Of a stretch of DNA of 44,698 bases, positions 8,371 through 19,048 are shown piece by piece; position 1 is the stretch's first letter; each line of letters starts with the position of its first letter. The position numbers were made by a program, and so were the translations under genes. Source of the DNA: an uncultured bacterium (GTDB lineage Bacteria; Pseudomonadota; Gammaproteobacteria; Burkholderiales; Burkholderiaceae_E); NCBI GenBank assembly GCA_903866395.1, contig CAIPNM010000290.1, positions 1-44,698 on the forward strand. The letters are read 5' to 3'. Below the pieces are notes generated by a model that saw nothing but the letters and a program-made list of their open reading frames with translations, was not told the origin of the DNA and searched no databases.

Positions 8371-9156
8371 ATGACGCCCGTTCTCGTCTTCGATATCGAA
8401 ACCATTCCTGATATCGCCGGGTTGCGCGCTGCCTGGGGTTTCGACGCGGCACTCCCCGATGCCGAAGTTGCGGAGCAGGCTTTCGCGCGTCGCCGTGAGC
8501 GTACTGGCGGAAGCGACTTTCTGCCTCTGCATCTGCATCGGGTGGTGGCGATCGGCTGTCTGCTGCGCGATGAACGCGGAGTTCAGGTACGTTGCCTGGG
8601 CCAGTCCGACGAGAGCGAAGCCCGACAGATTCAACAGTTTTTCCGACTGATTGATCGGCATACGCCCCAACTCGTCTCCTGGAACGGCGGCGGCTTTGAT
8701 CTGCAGGTGCTTCACTACCGGGCGCTCGTCAACCAGGTTCAAGCTTCCCGCTACTGGGATCAGGGTGACGACGACCGCGACTTCAAGTACAACAACTATC
8801 TCAGCCGCTATCACAGCCGCCATCTCGATCTCATGGATCTGCTTGCCCTCTACAACGGGCGCGCAAGTGCCCCGCTCGACGAATTGGCTCGCCTGTGCGG
8901 CTTCCCCGGCAAGCTGGGCATGGATGGGTCGCAGGTCTGGCCGGCGTGGCAGGCGGGACACATCGCCGAGATCCGCAACTATTGCGAAACCGATGTCGCC
9001 AATACCTGGCTGCTGTACTGTCGGTTTCAGTTGCTGCGGGGGCACTGGTCACCGGAGCGTTACCAGGAGGAAATTGCGCTCACCCGTGGGGCGTTAGCTG
9101 GGCTTGCCCCCGAGCACGAGCACTGGCGGCAATTTCTCGCGGCGTGGCCGCAATGA
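8371..9156 (+). CDS. predicted 3'-5' exonuclease, PolB exonuclease-domain family
   Basis: This is a 261-residue DnaQ-fold protein related to the proofreading domain of family B DNA polymerases (Pfam DNA_pol_B_exo2). The exonuclease I motif is FDIETIPD at residues 7-14, the second acidic motif lies around [13 protein letters not shown], and the third follows in [16 protein letters not shown]. The metal-binding acidic residues are thus all present and activity is likely, on DNA or RNA. It begins 30 bp after nlpD, at the place where rpoS is usually found. Its stop codon overlaps the rlmD start as ATGA, which indicates translational coupling. The physiological role of the family is not known to me. 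Confidence 0.9.
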   Translation: MTPVLVFDIETIPDIAGLRAAWGFDAALPDAEVAEQAFARRRERTGGSDFLPLHLHRVVAIGCLLRDERGVQVRCLGQSDESEARQIQQFFRLIDRHTPQLVSWNGGGFDLQVLHYRALVNQVQASRYWDQGDDDRDFKYNNYLSRYHSRHLDLMDLLALYNGRASAPLDELARLCGFPGKLGMDGSQVWPAWQAGHIAEIRNYCETDVANTWLLYCRFQLLRGHWSPERYQEEIALTRGALAGLAPEHEHWRQFLAAWPQ

Positions 9157-10532
9157 GGCGGGACGCCCGCGCGGCCGATCCGGTACTGATCGATCTCGAA
9201 ATCGAGTCGCTCGATCTGGAAGCGCAAGGCGTGGCGCACGCTGACGGTAAGGTGGTGTTCGTGTCGGGCGGACTTCCGGGCGAGCGTGTTCGCGCAGCGC
9301 TCAAGCGGCGTAAGCCCAGGTTCGACACGGCCGACACGGTTGCCGTGCTCCGCGAGACCAGTCAGCGAGTGCGGCCGCGCTGTGCGCACTTTGGCGTGTG
9401 TGGCGGCTGTTCGATGCAGCATCTCGATCCGCTTGCCCAGATCGCGGTGAAGCAGCGTGCGTTAGAAGATCAACTTCACCATCTCGGTAATGTCTCGCCC
9501 GACACCATGCTCCGTCCGATCGCCGGGCCGACGTGGGGCTATCGCTATCGGGCGCGCCTGTCGGTTCGCCATGTCCCGAAAAAGGGCGGGGTCCTGGTCG
9601 GATTTCACGAACGCGGCTCGAGCTACGTCGCCGATATGCGCGAGTGCCATGTGCTGCACCCGCGGGTGGCTGAACTGCTGCTGCCCTTGCGCCAACTGGT
9701 GTCGGAGCTCAGCCTGCGTGACCGGCTGCCCCAGATCGAGGTGGCAGTCGGTGACACCGCAGGATCGCGGCCATGCATTGCGCTCGTGCTCAGGGTGCTG
9801 CAGGCGCTCACCGAAGATGATCGAGTGCGGCTACGGCAGTTTGCGGCGGCTGAAGCGGTTGAGCTGTGGCTGCAACCCGCCGGACCCGATTCCATCGAAC
9901 TGCTTTGCGATGATCGGGGTGGCGATGGCGGTTCATCGCTCGCCTATCCGCTCCCCGAATTCAACGTTGTCATGCCGTACCGGCCCACCGACTTCACCCA
10001 GGTCAATCACGCGATCAACGAAGTGCTGGTGCGGCGTGCGCTGGCGCTGCTTGCACCGGCGCCAAGCGACCATGTTGCCGATCTTTTCTGTGGCCTGGGC
10101 AATTTCAGCCTTCCGCTTGCGCGGCGGGCGGCGACGGTGCTGGGGGTGGAAGGAAGCCCAACGCTGGTGGCCCGTGCTGCCGACAATGCTGCGCTAAACG
10201 GGCTTGCCGATCGCACACGGTTTGTAGCCCGAAATCTATTCGATATGGATCCAGAGCGCTGGCGCGCACTCGGGGATTTCGATCGTGTGCTGATTGACCC
10301 GCCGCGAGAGGGGGCGCTCGAGGTGTGCAAAGCGATCGCCGCGCAGACGGTGGAGGACACCCGCCACCGGCCCAAGCGCATCGTCTACGTGTCCTGTAAC
10401 CCCGCCACCCTGGCACGTGACGCCGGCGTTTTGGTGAATCTGGGGGGCTACCGGTTGTCGGCCGCGGGTGCGGTGAACATGTTTCCCCACACGTCACACG
10501 TGGAATCGATCGCGGTCTTTGACCGCGCCTGA
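9153..10532 (+). CDS. rlmD: 23S rRNA (uracil(1939)-C5)-methyltransferase RlmD
   Basis: RlmD (formerly RumA) methylates U1939 of 23S rRNA with SAM and carries a [4Fe-4S] cluster. The N-terminal TRAM domain covers about residues 10-65 ([19 protein letters not shown]). The cluster cysteines lie in [12 protein letters not shown], with a further one in RECHVLHP. The methyltransferase domain shows the substrate motif [10 protein letters not shown], the SAM site [24 protein letters not shown] and the catalytic cysteine in [12 protein letters not shown]. The frame is open far upstream, but the ATG at 9153 fits family length (459 residues) and overlaps the exonuclease stop, so I chose it. A hairpin terminator follows 11 bp after the stop. 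Confidence 0.95.
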   Translation: MRRDARAADPVLIDLEIESLDLEAQGVAHADGKVVFVSGGLPGERVRAALKRRKPRFDTADTVAVLRETSQRVRPRCAHFGVCGGCSMQHLDPLAQIAVKQRALEDQLHHLGNVSPDTMLRPIAGPTWGYRYRARLSVRHVPKKGGVLVGFHERGSSYVADMRECHVLHPRVAELLLPLRQLVSELSLRDRLPQIEVAVGDTAGSRPCIALVLRVLQALTEDDRVRLRQFAAAEAVELWLQPAGPDSIELLCDDRGGDGGSSLAYPLPEFNVVMPYRPTDFTQVNHAINEVLVRRALALLAPAPSDHVADLFCGLGNFSLPLARRAATVLGVEGSPTLVARAADNAALNGLADRTRFVARNLFDMDPERWRALGDFDRVLIDPPREGALEVCKAIAAQTVEDTRHRPKRIVYVSCNPATLARDAGVLVNLGGYRLSAAGAVNMFPHTSHVESIAVFDRA

Positions 10533-10542
10533 GCCCGAAATT

Positions 10543-10570
10543 AAAAAAGGCCACGCGTGAACGTGGCCTT
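10543..10570. terminator. bidirectional intrinsic terminator between rlmD and the BI-1 gene
   Basis: A perfect nine-base inverted repeat, AAGGCCACG and CGTGGCCTT, encloses a six-base loop (CGTGAA). On the minus strand the stem is followed by a run of six T, ideal for ending transcription of the BI-1 family gene. On the plus strand only three T follow the stem, so termination of rlmD is probably weaker. Confidence 0.85.
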
Positions 10571-10617
10571 TCTGGCTGCGCTCCGCGCGGAGCGCAATGC
10601 CGGTTTGCAGGCGACGG

Positions 10618-11316
10618 TCAGTCGCGATCGCCACCCACGATGCCCAGAATAGCGAGCAGGTTGCTGAACACGTTGTAGACGCTCAGGTAGATCGAAAGCG
10701 TTGCCGTGACGTAATTGGTTTCGCCGCCGGTGACCACGCGCTGCAGGTCAACCAGGATAAACGCAGAGAAGATCAACACCGCCAGGGCGGAAATGGTGAG
10801 CATCAGTGCCGGCATCTGCAGCCAGATGTTGGCAATGCCTGCCACCAAAATGACCAGAAAACCCACAAACAGCCACTTGCCGAGGCCGCTGAAGTCGCGT
10901 TTGGAGACCGTGGCAACCGTTGCCATGACGCCGAAGATGGCAGCGGTGCCGCCGAACGCTGTCATGATGAGCTGGGCTCCGTTGGCCATGCCCAACACGT
11001 GCCCGATGAGGCGCGACAGCATGAGGCCCATGAAGAAGGTGAAGCCGAGGAGCAGCAGAACACCAATGCCACTGTTCTTAAAGCGCTCGATCGCAAAGAA
11101 GAAGCCAAAGGCGACCGCGAAAAAGACGAGCAGGCCGATGAAGGGGCTACCCGCGAAAAAGCTGAAGCCGGTTCGTACGCCGATCCAGGCGCCGAGGACG
11201 GTTGGGATCATGGACAGCGCGAGCAGCGCATAGGTGTTGCGCAGGACCCGGTTACGGGCGGCAACGTCGACCAGAACCGACGGACTGCTTCCGAACGTGT
11301 TGTCACCGTATTGCAT
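10618..11316 (-). CDS. Bax inhibitor-1 / YccA family membrane protein
   Basis: This is a 232-residue polytopic inner-membrane protein of the BI-1/TMBIM superfamily, related to E. coli YccA and YbhL. Seven hydrophobic segments are visible. The family-typical last part, FSAFILVDLQRVVTG followed by NYVTATLSIYLSVYNVF, contains the conserved aspartate and loop of the BI-1 fold. YccA interacts with the FtsH protease, and this genome carries the FtsH modulators HflK/HflC 11 kb away; a shared pathway is only an inference. GGAGGT lies eight bases before the ATG at 11316. The gene stands alone between the rlmD terminator and the divergent ndk operon. Confidence 0.93.
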   Translation of the reverse strand: MQYGDNTFGSSPSVLVDVAARNRVLRNTYALLALSMIPTVLGAWIGVRTGFSFFAGSPFIGLLVFFAVAFGFFFAIERFKNSGIGVLLLLGFTFFMGLMLSRLIGHVLGMANGAQLIMTAFGGTAAIFGVMATVATVSKRDFSGLGKWLFVGFLVILVAGIANIWLQMPALMLTISALAVLIFSAFILVDLQRVVTGGETNYVTATLSIYLSVYNVFSNLLAILGIVGGDRD

Positions 11317-11343
11317 GGCAGAGACCTCCGAATGAAGACAATG

Positions 11344-11374
11344 ATTATGTGCGCAACGCTTGCCCGGTTTTCAA
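11344..11374 (-). promoter_or_regulatory. possible promoter of the BI-1 family gene
   Basis: On the minus strand CATAAT (11349-11344, five of six matches to the -10 consensus) is preceded by TTGAAA (11374-11369, four of six). The spacer of 19 bases is longer than ideal, so the -35 assignment is weak. The start of transcription would lie near 11337. Confidence 0.3.
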
Positions 11375-11575
11375 GGGAAGCCGCAGGGCGGGCAGGGTAA
11401 TCACGCAGCGTTCACCTTGCAGGGCTGGAATGCCGGGCTCTTCGCCCCGCTTTGCCCTGGAGGATAGACGTGCCTGTGATAGTATCTCCGGTTCTGCGAA
11501 TTGCAAGCGAAAGTGTTTAACTTGTCGCAACAATGCATCGCAAGTTGTTCATTTAAAAGAATTCCTGGAGCCACC

Positions 11576-12001
11576 ATGGCGGTTGAGCGCACTCTTTCGA
11601 TCATCAAACCCGATGCCGTCGCGAAAAACGTGATTGGCCAGATCTACAGCCGGTTCGAAAACGCTGGCCTTAAAGTGATTGCCGCGCGGATGACGCAGTT
11701 GTCGCGGGCCCAAGCCGAAGCCTTCTACGGCGTTCATCGGCAGCGCCCGTTTTTCAAAGATCTGGTCGATTTCATGGTGTCTGGCCCGGTCATGATCCAG
11801 GTGCTGGAAGGTGAGGGCGCCATTGCCCGCAACCGCGACCTGATGGGCGCAACCGATCCCAAGAAAGCGGCAGCGGGCACCATTCGCGCCGATTTCGCCG
11901 ACAGCATCGATGCCAATGCAGTGCATGGCTCGGATGGCGAAGAAACCGCCCGGAACGAGGTCGCTTTCTTCTTTCCCGGCCTCGATATTCACGCGCGCTG
12001 A
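11576..12001 (+). CDS. ndk: nucleoside-diphosphate kinase
   Basis: Ndk transfers the terminal phosphate of ATP to nucleoside diphosphates through a phosphohistidine, balancing NTP and dNTP pools. The 141 residues match the family exactly. [14 protein letters not shown] opens the fold, [14 protein letters not shown] covers the nucleotide site, and the catalytic histidine lies in [15 protein letters not shown]. The ATG at 11576 has TGGAG five bases upstream. The frame is open 75 bases further upstream but that part is not conserved. The 259-bp region between this gene and the BI-1 gene must carry both promoters. It heads the run ndk-rlmN-rodZ-ispG-hisS. Confidence 0.97.
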   Translation: MAVERTLSIIKPDAVAKNVIGQIYSRFENAGLKVIAARMTQLSRAQAEAFYGVHRQRPFFKDLVDFMVSGPVMIQVLEGEGAIARNRDLMGATDPKKAAAGTIRADFADSIDANAVHGSDGEETARNEVAFFFPGLDIHAR

Positions 12002-12078
12002 GGTCATGATCCAGGTCGGTTCGCATCGTCTTGCCCGGGCCGCCTGCGCGGTCGTCCCGGGACGATGAGGGGGCCGTC

Positions 12079-13248
12079 ATGCAGTCGCGGGTCGAAGTCC
12101 TGGGCCTGTCTCCGGATGCGCTGACCGCCGTCTGCGGGCAGTGGGGTCAAAAGCCCTTTCGAGCGAAGCAGCTGCTGCGCTGGGTTCACCAGCGCGGCCA
12201 ATCCGATTTCTCTCAAATGACCGACCTTGCTCGCGATTTTCGCGAGCTCTTGTCGGAGCGCGCTCAGGTGCTCACGCCGCCGGTGCTGCGTGATCATGTG
12301 TCGGCCGATGGCACGCGCAAATGGCTGCTCGATGTGGGCGGCGGTAACGCGATCGAAACGGTTTTTATCCCAGAAACCTCTCGCGGCACGCTCTGCGTGT
12401 CCACGCAGGCGGGCTGCGCCGTGCATTGCCGATTCTGCTCCACCGGGCATCAGGGGTTCTCGCGAAATCTGTCGTCCCACGAAATCGTGGGCCAGCTCTG
12501 GCTTGCCCTCCGGGCGCTCGAGCGTGACGGTGTGCGTGGGCGAGTTCCCTTCGCCTCCGATGACCTCGACGACGACGACGCTGATGCAGTCGAGCCGCGC
12601 TCGCGGCTGATCAGCAACGTCGTGTTCATGGGCATGGGCGAGCCGCTTCAGAACTATGAAGCTACGCTGGCGGCGCTACGGATCATGCTCGACGACCACG
12701 CTTATGGGCTGTCGCGGCGGCGGGTCACGGTGTCCACCTCGGGCGTGGTACCCATGATCGATCGCCTGCGTCTCGACTGTCCGGTGGCGCTCGCTGTGTC
12801 GCTGCATGCGCCCAATGACAGCCTGCGCGACCAGCTGGTACCCATCAATCGAAAATACCCCATCGACGAACTGCTGGACAGTTGCCTGCGATACCTCGAT
12901 CGCGCGCCGCGTGATTTCATCACGTTCGAATACGTGATGCTTGATGGCGTGAATGACTCCGACGAGCACGCAGAGCAGCTTCTGGAGCGCGTGCGGCGGG
13001 TGCCGTGCAAATTCAATCTCATTCCGTTCAACCCGTTCACGGGCTCGGGCTTGCGCAAGTCGCCTGCGGAGCGCGTGCGGCGTTTCGCGCAGCGACTCTC
13101 CGATGGCGGGCGGGTCACCACGATTCGGCGCACCCGGGGCGACGATATTGATGCTGCATGCGGGCAGTTGGCCGGCGAAGTCCGTGACCGCACTGGCGTA
13201 AACGAGCGGATTCGTCGCCGCGTCATTCCGCTTACGGAGGCGCAATGA
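12079..13248 (+). CDS. rlmN: dual-specificity 23S rRNA A2503 / tRNA A37 methyltransferase RlmN
   Basis: RlmN is a radical-SAM enzyme that makes 2-methyladenosine at A2503 of 23S rRNA and at position 37 of some tRNAs. The radical-SAM cluster cysteines are in [15 protein letters not shown], followed by [21 protein letters not shown] and [12 protein letters not shown]. The ATG at 12079 was chosen because AGGGGG lies five bases upstream and the protein then starts at the normal place; the frame stays open to 12031. Between the segments [10 protein letters not shown] and [10 protein letters not shown] there is an acidic insert of about 27 residues ([12 protein letters not shown]) that is longer than in typical homologues. 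Its stop overlaps the rodZ start. Confidence 0.95.
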   Translation: MQSRVEVLGLSPDALTAVCGQWGQKPFRAKQLLRWVHQRGQSDFSQMTDLARDFRELLSERAQVLTPPVLRDHVSADGTRKWLLDVGGGNAIETVFIPETSRGTLCVSTQAGCAVHCRFCSTGHQGFSRNLSSHEIVGQLWLALRALERDGVRGRVPFASDDLDDDDADAVEPRSRLISNVVFMGMGEPLQNYEATLAALRIMLDDHAYGLSRRRVTVSTSGVVPMIDRLRLDCPVALAVSLHAPNDSLRDQLVPINRKYPIDELLDSCLRYLDRAPRDFITFEYVMLDGVNDSDEHAEQLLERVRRVPCKFNLIPFNPFTGSGLRKSPAERVRRFAQRLSDGGRVTTIRRTRGDDIDAACGQLAGEVRDRTGVNERIRRRVIPLTEAQ

Positions 13249-14480
13249 GCTCAGACAATCTCGCTGGGGCCACCGCGCCGAGGCCGGAGGAGGGCGGCGC
13301 AGCAGCCGGGTCTGTTGTCGCCATCTCCTCGCTTGCCGAACTGGTCAAGCTGCGTGATGCCAGGGGTTTCAGTGCTTCCCTGGTGTCGTCGCGACTGCGG
13401 CTCGCGCCCCGACAGATCGCTGCGCTCGAAACTGGCGACTGGGCGTCGCTTCCGGGCCGTACCTTCATCCGTTCCAGCCTCCGTTCCTATGGCCGGCTGC
13501 TTGAGGTTGAGGTGGCGCCGCTCCTCGAGGCAATCGAATCCGAGTTGCCCGGTACTGATGTGCTCAAGCCCGATTCGGAGCTGAATCGGCCGATGCCGCG
13601 AGAAGGTGCGCTCGGTTTTGGTGGCAACGGTTCAGGTAGCCGATGGGTGTGGATGCTTCTGCTGGTGGGGGGGGTGATTGCGTTGGCGTTTTTCTATGGC
13701 GGCGGCGCAACTCTCCTAAACCGCAACCTCAAGGCGCCGGCCTCCGAGGCCCCGCCGTCAGGCTCGTCGGGCGAGCGTCCGTCGCAGCCCACCGATGCAG
13801 GCGCGGTGGTAAGCCCCGCGGCGAGCGCAGCGCGATCCGACGCGTCGCCGCAGGTCGGCGGGTCGGGAGCCCAACCCGCGACGCGCCCCGCCGCAGGTGT
13901 CAGCGCGCTCACCGGCGGCGCGATCGCTGGCTCTGTAAATTCGCTTGTCACGTTGCCAGGAGCGCCCGCGAGCACGTCCACCGCTATCGCTGCGGGGCCC
14001 GCAACCGCCGCGGTGGCGCCATCAACTGCGCCAGCGCCGAACGCGCCCGCGCCATCAGGGCAGGCGGCCGGTCAGCAGGTCGGCAATCCACAGCCCGTTT
14101 CGCCTGCACCCAGCGTCGCCGCGCCCCCTGCTTCGGTGGCCGCGCAGAGCGCGACCCCTGCCGCTCCGCCGCCTTGGCCCGCGTCGGTTGTTGTGCCGCG
14201 CCCTTCGGGAGCCACGGGCGCTGCAGGTGGCGCCGGGGTGCCGCTCAATCCCCTGGTCATGCGTTTCCCGGCCGATTCATGGATCGAGGTGAGGGATGCG
14301 TCGGGCGCGGTCCTGATCACGGGCACCCAGCCACCCGGCACTGTTCGCGAGTTGAGCGGCGAGTTACCCTTGTCGCTCACCATAGGCAACGCCGGTGGCG
14401 TTGCGGTGACCTGGCGAGGGGTACCGATCGACCTCGCCCCGCACATGCGGCAGGGCATTGCACGGTTCCGGATCGAGTGA
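13245..14480 (+). CDS. rodZ: cytoskeletal protein RodZ
   Basis: RodZ links the MreB actin filament to the membrane and supports rod shape. The layout is typical. A cytoplasmic helix-turn-helix covers about residues 28-95 ([45 protein letters not shown]). One membrane segment lies at about residues 132-150 ([20 protein letters not shown]). About 180 residues of Ala/Pro/Ser-rich periplasmic linker follow, and a DUF4115 domain sits at the C-terminus ([31 protein letters not shown]). The ATG overlaps the rlmN stop by four bases, so translation is coupled. The pilW/pilF gene often found between rlmN and rodZ in betaproteobacteria is absent. The linker is strongly low-complexity. Confidence 0.92.
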   Translation: MSSDNLAGATAPRPEEGGAAAGSVVAISSLAELVKLRDARGFSASLVSSRLRLAPRQIAALETGDWASLPGRTFIRSSLRSYGRLLEVEVAPLLEAIESELPGTDVLKPDSELNRPMPREGALGFGGNGSGSRWVWMLLLVGGVIALAFFYGGGATLLNRNLKAPASEAPPSGSSGERPSQPTDAGAVVSPAASAARSDASPQVGGSGAQPATRPAAGVSALTGGAIAGSVNSLVTLPGAPASTSTAIAAGPATAAVAPSTAPAPNAPAPSGQAAGQQVGNPQPVSPAPSVAAPPASVAAQSATPAAPPPWPASVVVPRPSGATGAAGGAGVPLNPLVMRFPADSWIEVRDASGAVLITGTQPPGTVRELSGELPLSLTIGNAGGVAVTWRGVPIDLAPHMRQGIARFRIE

Positions 14481-14484
14481 GGCG

Positions 14485-15759
14485 ATGATGAACGATGCTC
14501 CCATGTCGGTCGGGCCACTCAAGCGTCGGCAGGCGCGTGCCATGACCGTTCGCTGGCAAGATCATTCGGTGGTGATGGGTGGCGGCGCACCGGTTGTTGT
14601 TCAGTCAATGACCAACACCGATACCGCTGATGCCATCGCAACCGCCATCCAGGTCAAAGATCTGGCCAGGGCCGGGTCCGAGCTGGTCCGCATCACGGTC
14701 AACACGCCAGCCGCCGCTGAGGCGGTGCCCGCCATCCGCGATCAGCTCGACCGGATGGGAGTCCATGTGCCGCTGGTGGGTGACTTCCACTATAACGGGC
14801 ACAAGCTGCTCCAGCAGGTTCCGGGTTGCGCGCAGGCGCTCTCCAAATACCGCATCAACCCGGGTAATGTCGGGGCAGGCCGGCGTCGCGATGACAATTT
14901 CGCGCAGATGATCGAGGTGGCGTGCCGCCATGAGAAGCCGGTGCGGATCGGTGTTAATTGGGGCAGCCTCGATCAGGATCTGCTGGCAAGACTGATGGAT
15001 ACCAACGCTGCGCGGTCCAATCCCTGGGACGCGCAGAGTGTCATGCGCGAGGCGCTGGTCACCTCGGCGCTGGAGAGCGCTGCACGGGCCGAATCGCTCG
15101 GGCTCCCGGGAAACGCCATCACACTGTCTGCCAAGGTCTCCAATGTTCAGGATCTGGTGGCGGTGTACCGATCGCTCGCTGCGCGCTGCGACTATCCGCT
15201 TCATCTGGGCCTCACTGAGGCCGGGATGGGCAGCAAGGGCATCGTTGCCTCCACCGCCGGCATCGGGGTGCTGCTTCAGGAGGGAATCGGCGACACCATC
15301 CGCGTGTCGCTTACGCCCGAGCCAGGTGGTGATCGCACGCGCGAGGTGGTGGTCGCTCAGGAAATTCTTCAGACCATGGGATTGCGCGCGTTTGCGCCCC
15401 TGGTGGTGGCCTGCCCCGGGTGCGGCCGCACCAGCAGCACGTTTTTCCAGGAGCTTGCCTCCAGCATCCAGAGTTTTTTGCGTGAACAAATGCCCATCTG
15501 GCGCAGTCGCTATCCCGGGGTTGAATCCATGCAGGTGGCGGTTATGGGTTGCGTGGTGAACGGGCCCGGCGAAAGCCGGCACGCCGATATCGGCATTTCG
15601 CTGCCTGGGGCGGACGAGGCGCCGGTGGCACCGGTGTTCGTTGACGGCGAGCGCACTGTCACGCTGAAGGGCGAGCGAATCGCCGAGGAATTTCAGGCGA
15701 TCGTTGAAAACTATGTGCAGCGCCGCTACGGTGCCGCGCAACACGTGGAACACGCGTGA
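14485..15759 (+). CDS. ispG: 4-hydroxy-3-methylbut-2-enyl diphosphate synthase IspG
   Basis: IspG (GcpE) is a [4Fe-4S] enzyme of the non-mevalonate isoprenoid pathway that converts methylerythritol cyclodiphosphate to HMBPP. The N-terminal TIM barrel shows [27 protein letters not shown] and YRINPGNVG. The C-terminal part holds the cluster ligands in [14 protein letters not shown] and [16 protein letters not shown]. The start at 14485 is the first of two adjacent ATGs, with GTGAGG just before it. The protein has 424 residues, normal for betaproteobacteria. It starts four bases after the rodZ stop, so it belongs to the same operon. Confidence 0.96.
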   Translation: MMNDAPMSVGPLKRRQARAMTVRWQDHSVVMGGGAPVVVQSMTNTDTADAIATAIQVKDLARAGSELVRITVNTPAAAEAVPAIRDQLDRMGVHVPLVGDFHYNGHKLLQQVPGCAQALSKYRINPGNVGAGRRRDDNFAQMIEVACRHEKPVRIGVNWGSLDQDLLARLMDTNAARSNPWDAQSVMREALVTSALESAARAESLGLPGNAITLSAKVSNVQDLVAVYRSLAARCDYPLHLGLTEAGMGSKGIVASTAGIGVLLQEGIGDTIRVSLTPEPGGDRTREVVVAQEILQTMGLRAFAPLVVACPGCGRTSSTFFQELASSIQSFLREQMPIWRSRYPGVESMQVAVMGCVVNGPGESRHADIGISLPGADEAPVAPVFVDGERTVTLKGERIAEEFQAIVENYVQRRYGAAQHVEHA

Positions 15760-15841
15760 CGCCCGCATTGGGGCGGGGTCAGCACAGATCAACAGTGTCT
15801 GCCGTGCCAGGCAGTTCACGTGATTTTCAGAGGAGCAGGGT

Positions 15842-17200
15842 TTGAGCGACAGACTGCAGGCGGTCAAGGGCATGAACGATGTGCTGCCCGCCGATGAGCC
15901 CTTGTGGCGTCGGTTTGAGGAATCGGTAGCCTCGAGCATGCGCTCCTATGGCTATCGGCGAATCCGTACGCCCATCGTCGAGCCGACCCGCCTGTTTGTT
16001 CGCGGTATTGGCGAGATGACCGATATCGTCGAGAAGGAAATGTATTCCTTCGTTGATTCACTCAATGGTGATTCGCTCACTCTGCGCCCTGAGAACACCG
16101 CCGGGGTGGTCCGTGCAGTCATTCAGCACAATCTGCTTCACGAGGGACCGCAGCGCATGTGGTACACCGGACCCATGTTCCGGCACGAACGTCCACAGAA
16201 GGGGCGCTACCGCCAGTTTCATCAGGTGGGTGCAGAAGCACTTGGTCTGCCAGGGCCCGATGCTGATGCTGAAATGATTTTGCTCTGCCAGCGGCTCTGG
16301 GACGATCTCGATCTGGTGGGCATCTCTCTGGAACTTAATTCGCTGGGGCAGCCCGAAGAGCGACGCGCGCATCGTGATGCGCTGATCGCCCACCTTGAAG
16401 CTCACCACGATCTGCTTGACGACGATGCGCGGCGCCGTCTGCATGCAAACCCGCTACGCATCCTTGATTCAAAAAACCCGGCGATGCAGGGTTTGATCGA
16501 AGCTGCGCCCAAGCTGATGGATCACCTGGGTGAGGCCTCGCGCCAGCATTTCGACAACCTACGGCGTCTGCTCGATTCGCAGAATATCCCCCACCGCGTG
16601 AACCCACGACTGGTGCGTGGGCTCGACTACTACAACCTCACGGTGTTCGAGTGGGTGGCCCCCATCGGCGGCAGTCTGCTCACCGTGTGTGGTGGCGGGC
16701 GCTACGATCCGTTGGTCGGTATGCTGGGGGGGAAGCCCGCGCCGGGCATCGGTTTTGCGCTGGGGGTCGAGCGCATCCTCGAACTCATGCGCGAACAATC
16801 GGTAGAGACCGAGACGGGGCAATGCGACATCTATGTTGTCCACTCGGGCGAGGAAACCCTTGCCGCTGCACTGCACACCGCCGAGCGGCTGCGCGATGCC
16901 GGCATCGATGTCCTGATGCACGCCGGCGGTGGCAGCTTCAAGTCGCAATTCCGGCGTGCCGACGCGAGTGGCGCACAATTCGCGGTGGTGCTGGGTCCCG
17001 ATGAACTCGCTCGGGGCGAGGCCGGGCTCAAGTGGCTGCGTGACGAGGGTGCGGCCACCGGCTCGGGGCGTCAGCAGTCGGTTCCGCTGGAAACGCTTCC
17101 CGACAGCGTGATTGATGCGCTGCTGACCGATGCCGATGACGACTTCGATTTTGACGAACCCGATCGTCAGGACAATCCTGATGATCGACAGATTCACTGA
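15842..17200 (+). CDS. hisS: histidyl-tRNA synthetase
   Basis: HisS charges tRNA-His with histidine. It is a class II synthetase: motif 2 is around [33 protein letters not shown] precedes it, the histidine-specific segment is [15 protein letters not shown], and motif 3 is [12 protein letters not shown]. The C-terminal anticodon-binding domain covers about the last 100 residues. The TTG at 15842 is the start because AGGAG lies six bases upstream and TTG-encoded residue one directly precedes the conserved KGMNDVLP region. The protein ends in an acidic tail rich in Asp that is longer than in common homologues. The stop is 18 bp before the yfgM start. Confidence 0.96.
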   Translation: MSDRLQAVKGMNDVLPADEPLWRRFEESVASSMRSYGYRRIRTPIVEPTRLFVRGIGEMTDIVEKEMYSFVDSLNGDSLTLRPENTAGVVRAVIQHNLLHEGPQRMWYTGPMFRHERPQKGRYRQFHQVGAEALGLPGPDADAEMILLCQRLWDDLDLVGISLELNSLGQPEERRAHRDALIAHLEAHHDLLDDDARRRLHANPLRILDSKNPAMQGLIEAAPKLMDHLGEASRQHFDNLRRLLDSQNIPHRVNPRLVRGLDYYNLTVFEWVAPIGGSLLTVCGGGRYDPLVGMLGGKPAPGIGFALGVERILELMREQSVETETGQCDIYVVHSGEETLAAALHTAERLRDAGIDVLMHAGGGSFKSQFRRADASGAQFAVVLGPDELARGEAGLKWLRDEGAATGSGRQQSVPLETLPDSVIDALLTDADDDFDFDEPDRQDNPDDRQIH

Positions 17201-17218
17201 GTGCAGGAAGTTTCACTG

Positions 17219-17857
17219 ATGGCGTATGACCTCGAAGAACAGGAACAGCTCGACAGCCTCAAGGCCTTCTGGAAGAAGTACGGCAATGTGCTGATGACCG
17301 CGCTCACCGTGGTGCTGCTTGCCGTGGCGGGCTGGCGCGGCTGGGGCTGGTATCAGCAGCAGCAGGCAGCAGAGGCTTCGCTCGCCTGGGACGGGCTCAG
17401 GAAAGCGGTTGCAGCCAAGGACGTGGCCAAGGTCCGCGAAACGGCGGGCACGCTGTTTGAGCGTTACTCGTCCACTGCCTACGGCCAGATGGCTGCGCTG
17501 CTCGCCGCTCGCGCCTATGTCGAGGCCGGCGACACCAAATCGGCTAGGGTGCCGCTTCAATGGGCGATTGATCACGCGAAAGACGAAGAGTTCCGTCATG
17601 TCGCAAGGGTGCGGCTAGCCGGTCTCATGATCGACGACAAGGCCTATGACCAGGCCCTGTCTCTGCTTTCTGCCAAAGCACCCGATCGCTATCAGGCGCT
17701 CTATGACGATCGTCGCGGTGATCTGCTTGTCGCGCAGGATAAGCCTGCCGAGGCGCGTGCGGCCTACCGCCAGGCGCTCGATCGGCTGGGTCCGTCCAGT
17801 CCAATGCGCGGACTGGTGCAGCTGAAGCTTGATGCGCTTGGACCGGCGGAGGGTTAA
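17219..17857 (+). CDS. yfgM: YfgM-like periplasmic tetratricopeptide protein
   Basis: YfgM is a membrane-anchored periplasmic protein that works with the SecYEG-PpiD chaperone complex in E. coli. The 212-residue protein starts with a short charged cytoplasmic part (DLEEQEQLDSLKAFWKKYG). One membrane helix follows at about residues 24-46, then periplasmic helical repeats of the TPR type (for example YGQMAALLAARAYVEAGD and AYDQALSLLSAKAP). The ATG at 17219 was chosen because the cytoplasmic motif begins there and AGGAAG lies eight bases upstream; a GTG at 17201 is in frame. Its position between hisS and bamB is the same as in E. coli. Confidence 0.9.
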   Translation: MAYDLEEQEQLDSLKAFWKKYGNVLMTALTVVLLAVAGWRGWGWYQQQQAAEASLAWDGLRKAVAAKDVAKVRETAGTLFERYSSTAYGQMAALLAARAYVEAGDTKSARVPLQWAIDHAKDEEFRHVARVRLAGLMIDDKAYDQALSLLSAKAPDRYQALYDDRRGDLLVAQDKPAEARAAYRQALDRLGPSSPMRGLVQLKLDALGPAEG

Positions 17858-17861
17858 GGGG

Positions 17862-19046
17862 ATGCCCATGCAAGCACGCCACCCGGCCAATGTTGTTGCC
17901 CAGCTACCCTCGGTAATCGGGCGGCGTTCGCTGCTGACCGCCGCGATGTTCGCGGCCGCGCCGCTGTCAGGTTGTGGAGGCTTTGCGATCTTTTCGTCGG
18001 GCCGGGCAAAAATCCCCGATCTACCGCCGGTTGAGGGCGGCGGGTCGATTCGTCAGGCCTGGGATGCGTCGTTTGCGGGCGCCCCTGGCTTTCAACCAGC
18101 GCGTGCCGGCGGCAAGGCGTGGGTGGCTACGGCCGCGGGTTCGGTGGCGGTGCTCGACCCCAAAACGGGCAGCGCCGACTGGCGGGTTGATGTCGGCCGG
18201 GCATTGGTCGGCGGCATCGGAACCGATGGGCAAATCGGTGTGGTTGCCACGCGCGATGGCTTCTTGATTGCGTTGGGCCCCGATGGCAAACAGCGCTGGG
18301 CGGCTGCGGTGGGGGCGGAAGTCGTTACCGTTCCGGCAGTCGGCCACGGTATCGTTGTCGTGCGCGGCAGCGACAACCGCGTCACCGCGTTCGATGCCGG
18401 CAACGGCGGGCGCCGCTGGAGCTTTCAGCGACAGGCGCCGTCGTTGGTACTTCGCCAGACTGGCGGTATCGCGATCGACGCCGCGCAGGTTTATGTCGGT
18501 TTGCCGGGCGGGCGAATGCTGGCCGTGGCTACTGATTCGGGCGCGCAGCGCTGGGAGGCTGCGGTCTCCGTTCCTCGGGGGTCCAACGAAATCGAACGGA
18601 TCGCCGATGTGGCGGGCGTGCCGGCTCTCGCCGGCAACGACCTCTGTGCGGCGGCTTTCCAGGGGCGGGTTGCCTGCCTCGATGTCGGAACGGGCAGAAC
18701 GCTCTGGTCGCGCGACCTGGCGAGCGCGGCCGGCGTGGCTGTCGACGAACGAGGGCTTGCTGTATGCGATGAAAAGGGGCATGTCCATCTTTTCTCGCGG
18801 AGCGGTTCCAGCATCTGGCGACAGGAAAAGCTCGCTGGCCGCGGATTGTCGGCCCCGTTGCTCGCGCCTGCGCATGTGCTGGTGAGTGACAGCCAGGGCG
18901 TGGTCCACCTGCTTCGCCGCGATGACGGCGCACTGCTCGCGCGAATCGACCTCAGTCGGCCACTGTCGGGCGCCGCGATCCGCTTCGATTCCATCGCACT
19001 GGTGCAGACCATGGGCGGCGCGCTTCACGCGCTCGCCTTCGAGTAA
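17862..19046 (+). CDS. bamB: outer membrane protein assembly factor BamB
   Basis: BamB is an eight-bladed beta-propeller lipoprotein of the BAM complex that inserts beta-barrel proteins into the outer membrane. A signal sequence ends in the lipobox LSGC (Cys at about residue 38) after an [14 protein letters not shown] segment. Repeated PQQ-like blades follow, for example [34 protein letters not shown] and [16 protein letters not shown]. The length of 394 residues is normal. Two in-frame ATGs (17862 and 17868) are both near a purine-rich site, and I took the first. It follows yfgM by four bases and is three bases before der, the standard gene order. Confidence 0.95.
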   Translation: MPMQARHPANVVAQLPSVIGRRSLLTAAMFAAAPLSGCGGFAIFSSGRAKIPDLPPVEGGGSIRQAWDASFAGAPGFQPARAGGKAWVATAAGSVAVLDPKTGSADWRVDVGRALVGGIGTDGQIGVVATRDGFLIALGPDGKQRWAAAVGAEVVTVPAVGHGIVVVRGSDNRVTAFDAGNGGRRWSFQRQAPSLVLRQTGGIAIDAAQVYVGLPGGRMLAVATDSGAQRWEAAVSVPRGSNEIERIADVAGVPALAGNDLCAAAFQGRVACLDVGTGRTLWSRDLASAAGVAVDERGLAVCDEKGHVHLFSRSGSSIWRQEKLAGRGLSAPLLAPAHVLVSDSQGVVHLLRRDDGALLARIDLSRPLSGAAIRFDSIALVQTMGGALHALAFE

Positions 19047-19048
19047 CC

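Noticed and set aside
10597..11400. A 267-codon plus-strand frame opposite the BI-1 gene
   Set aside because: The minus-strand product is a clear seven-segment BI-1 protein with a strong ribosome binding site and terminator; the opposite frame is compositionally odd and has no motif.
13643..14488. Long alternative reading frames over rodZ and over the nlpD linker (7398-8045)
   Set aside because: They are Arg- and Pro-rich translations typical of shifted frames in GC-rich DNA, have no domain, and lie wholly inside well-supported genes.
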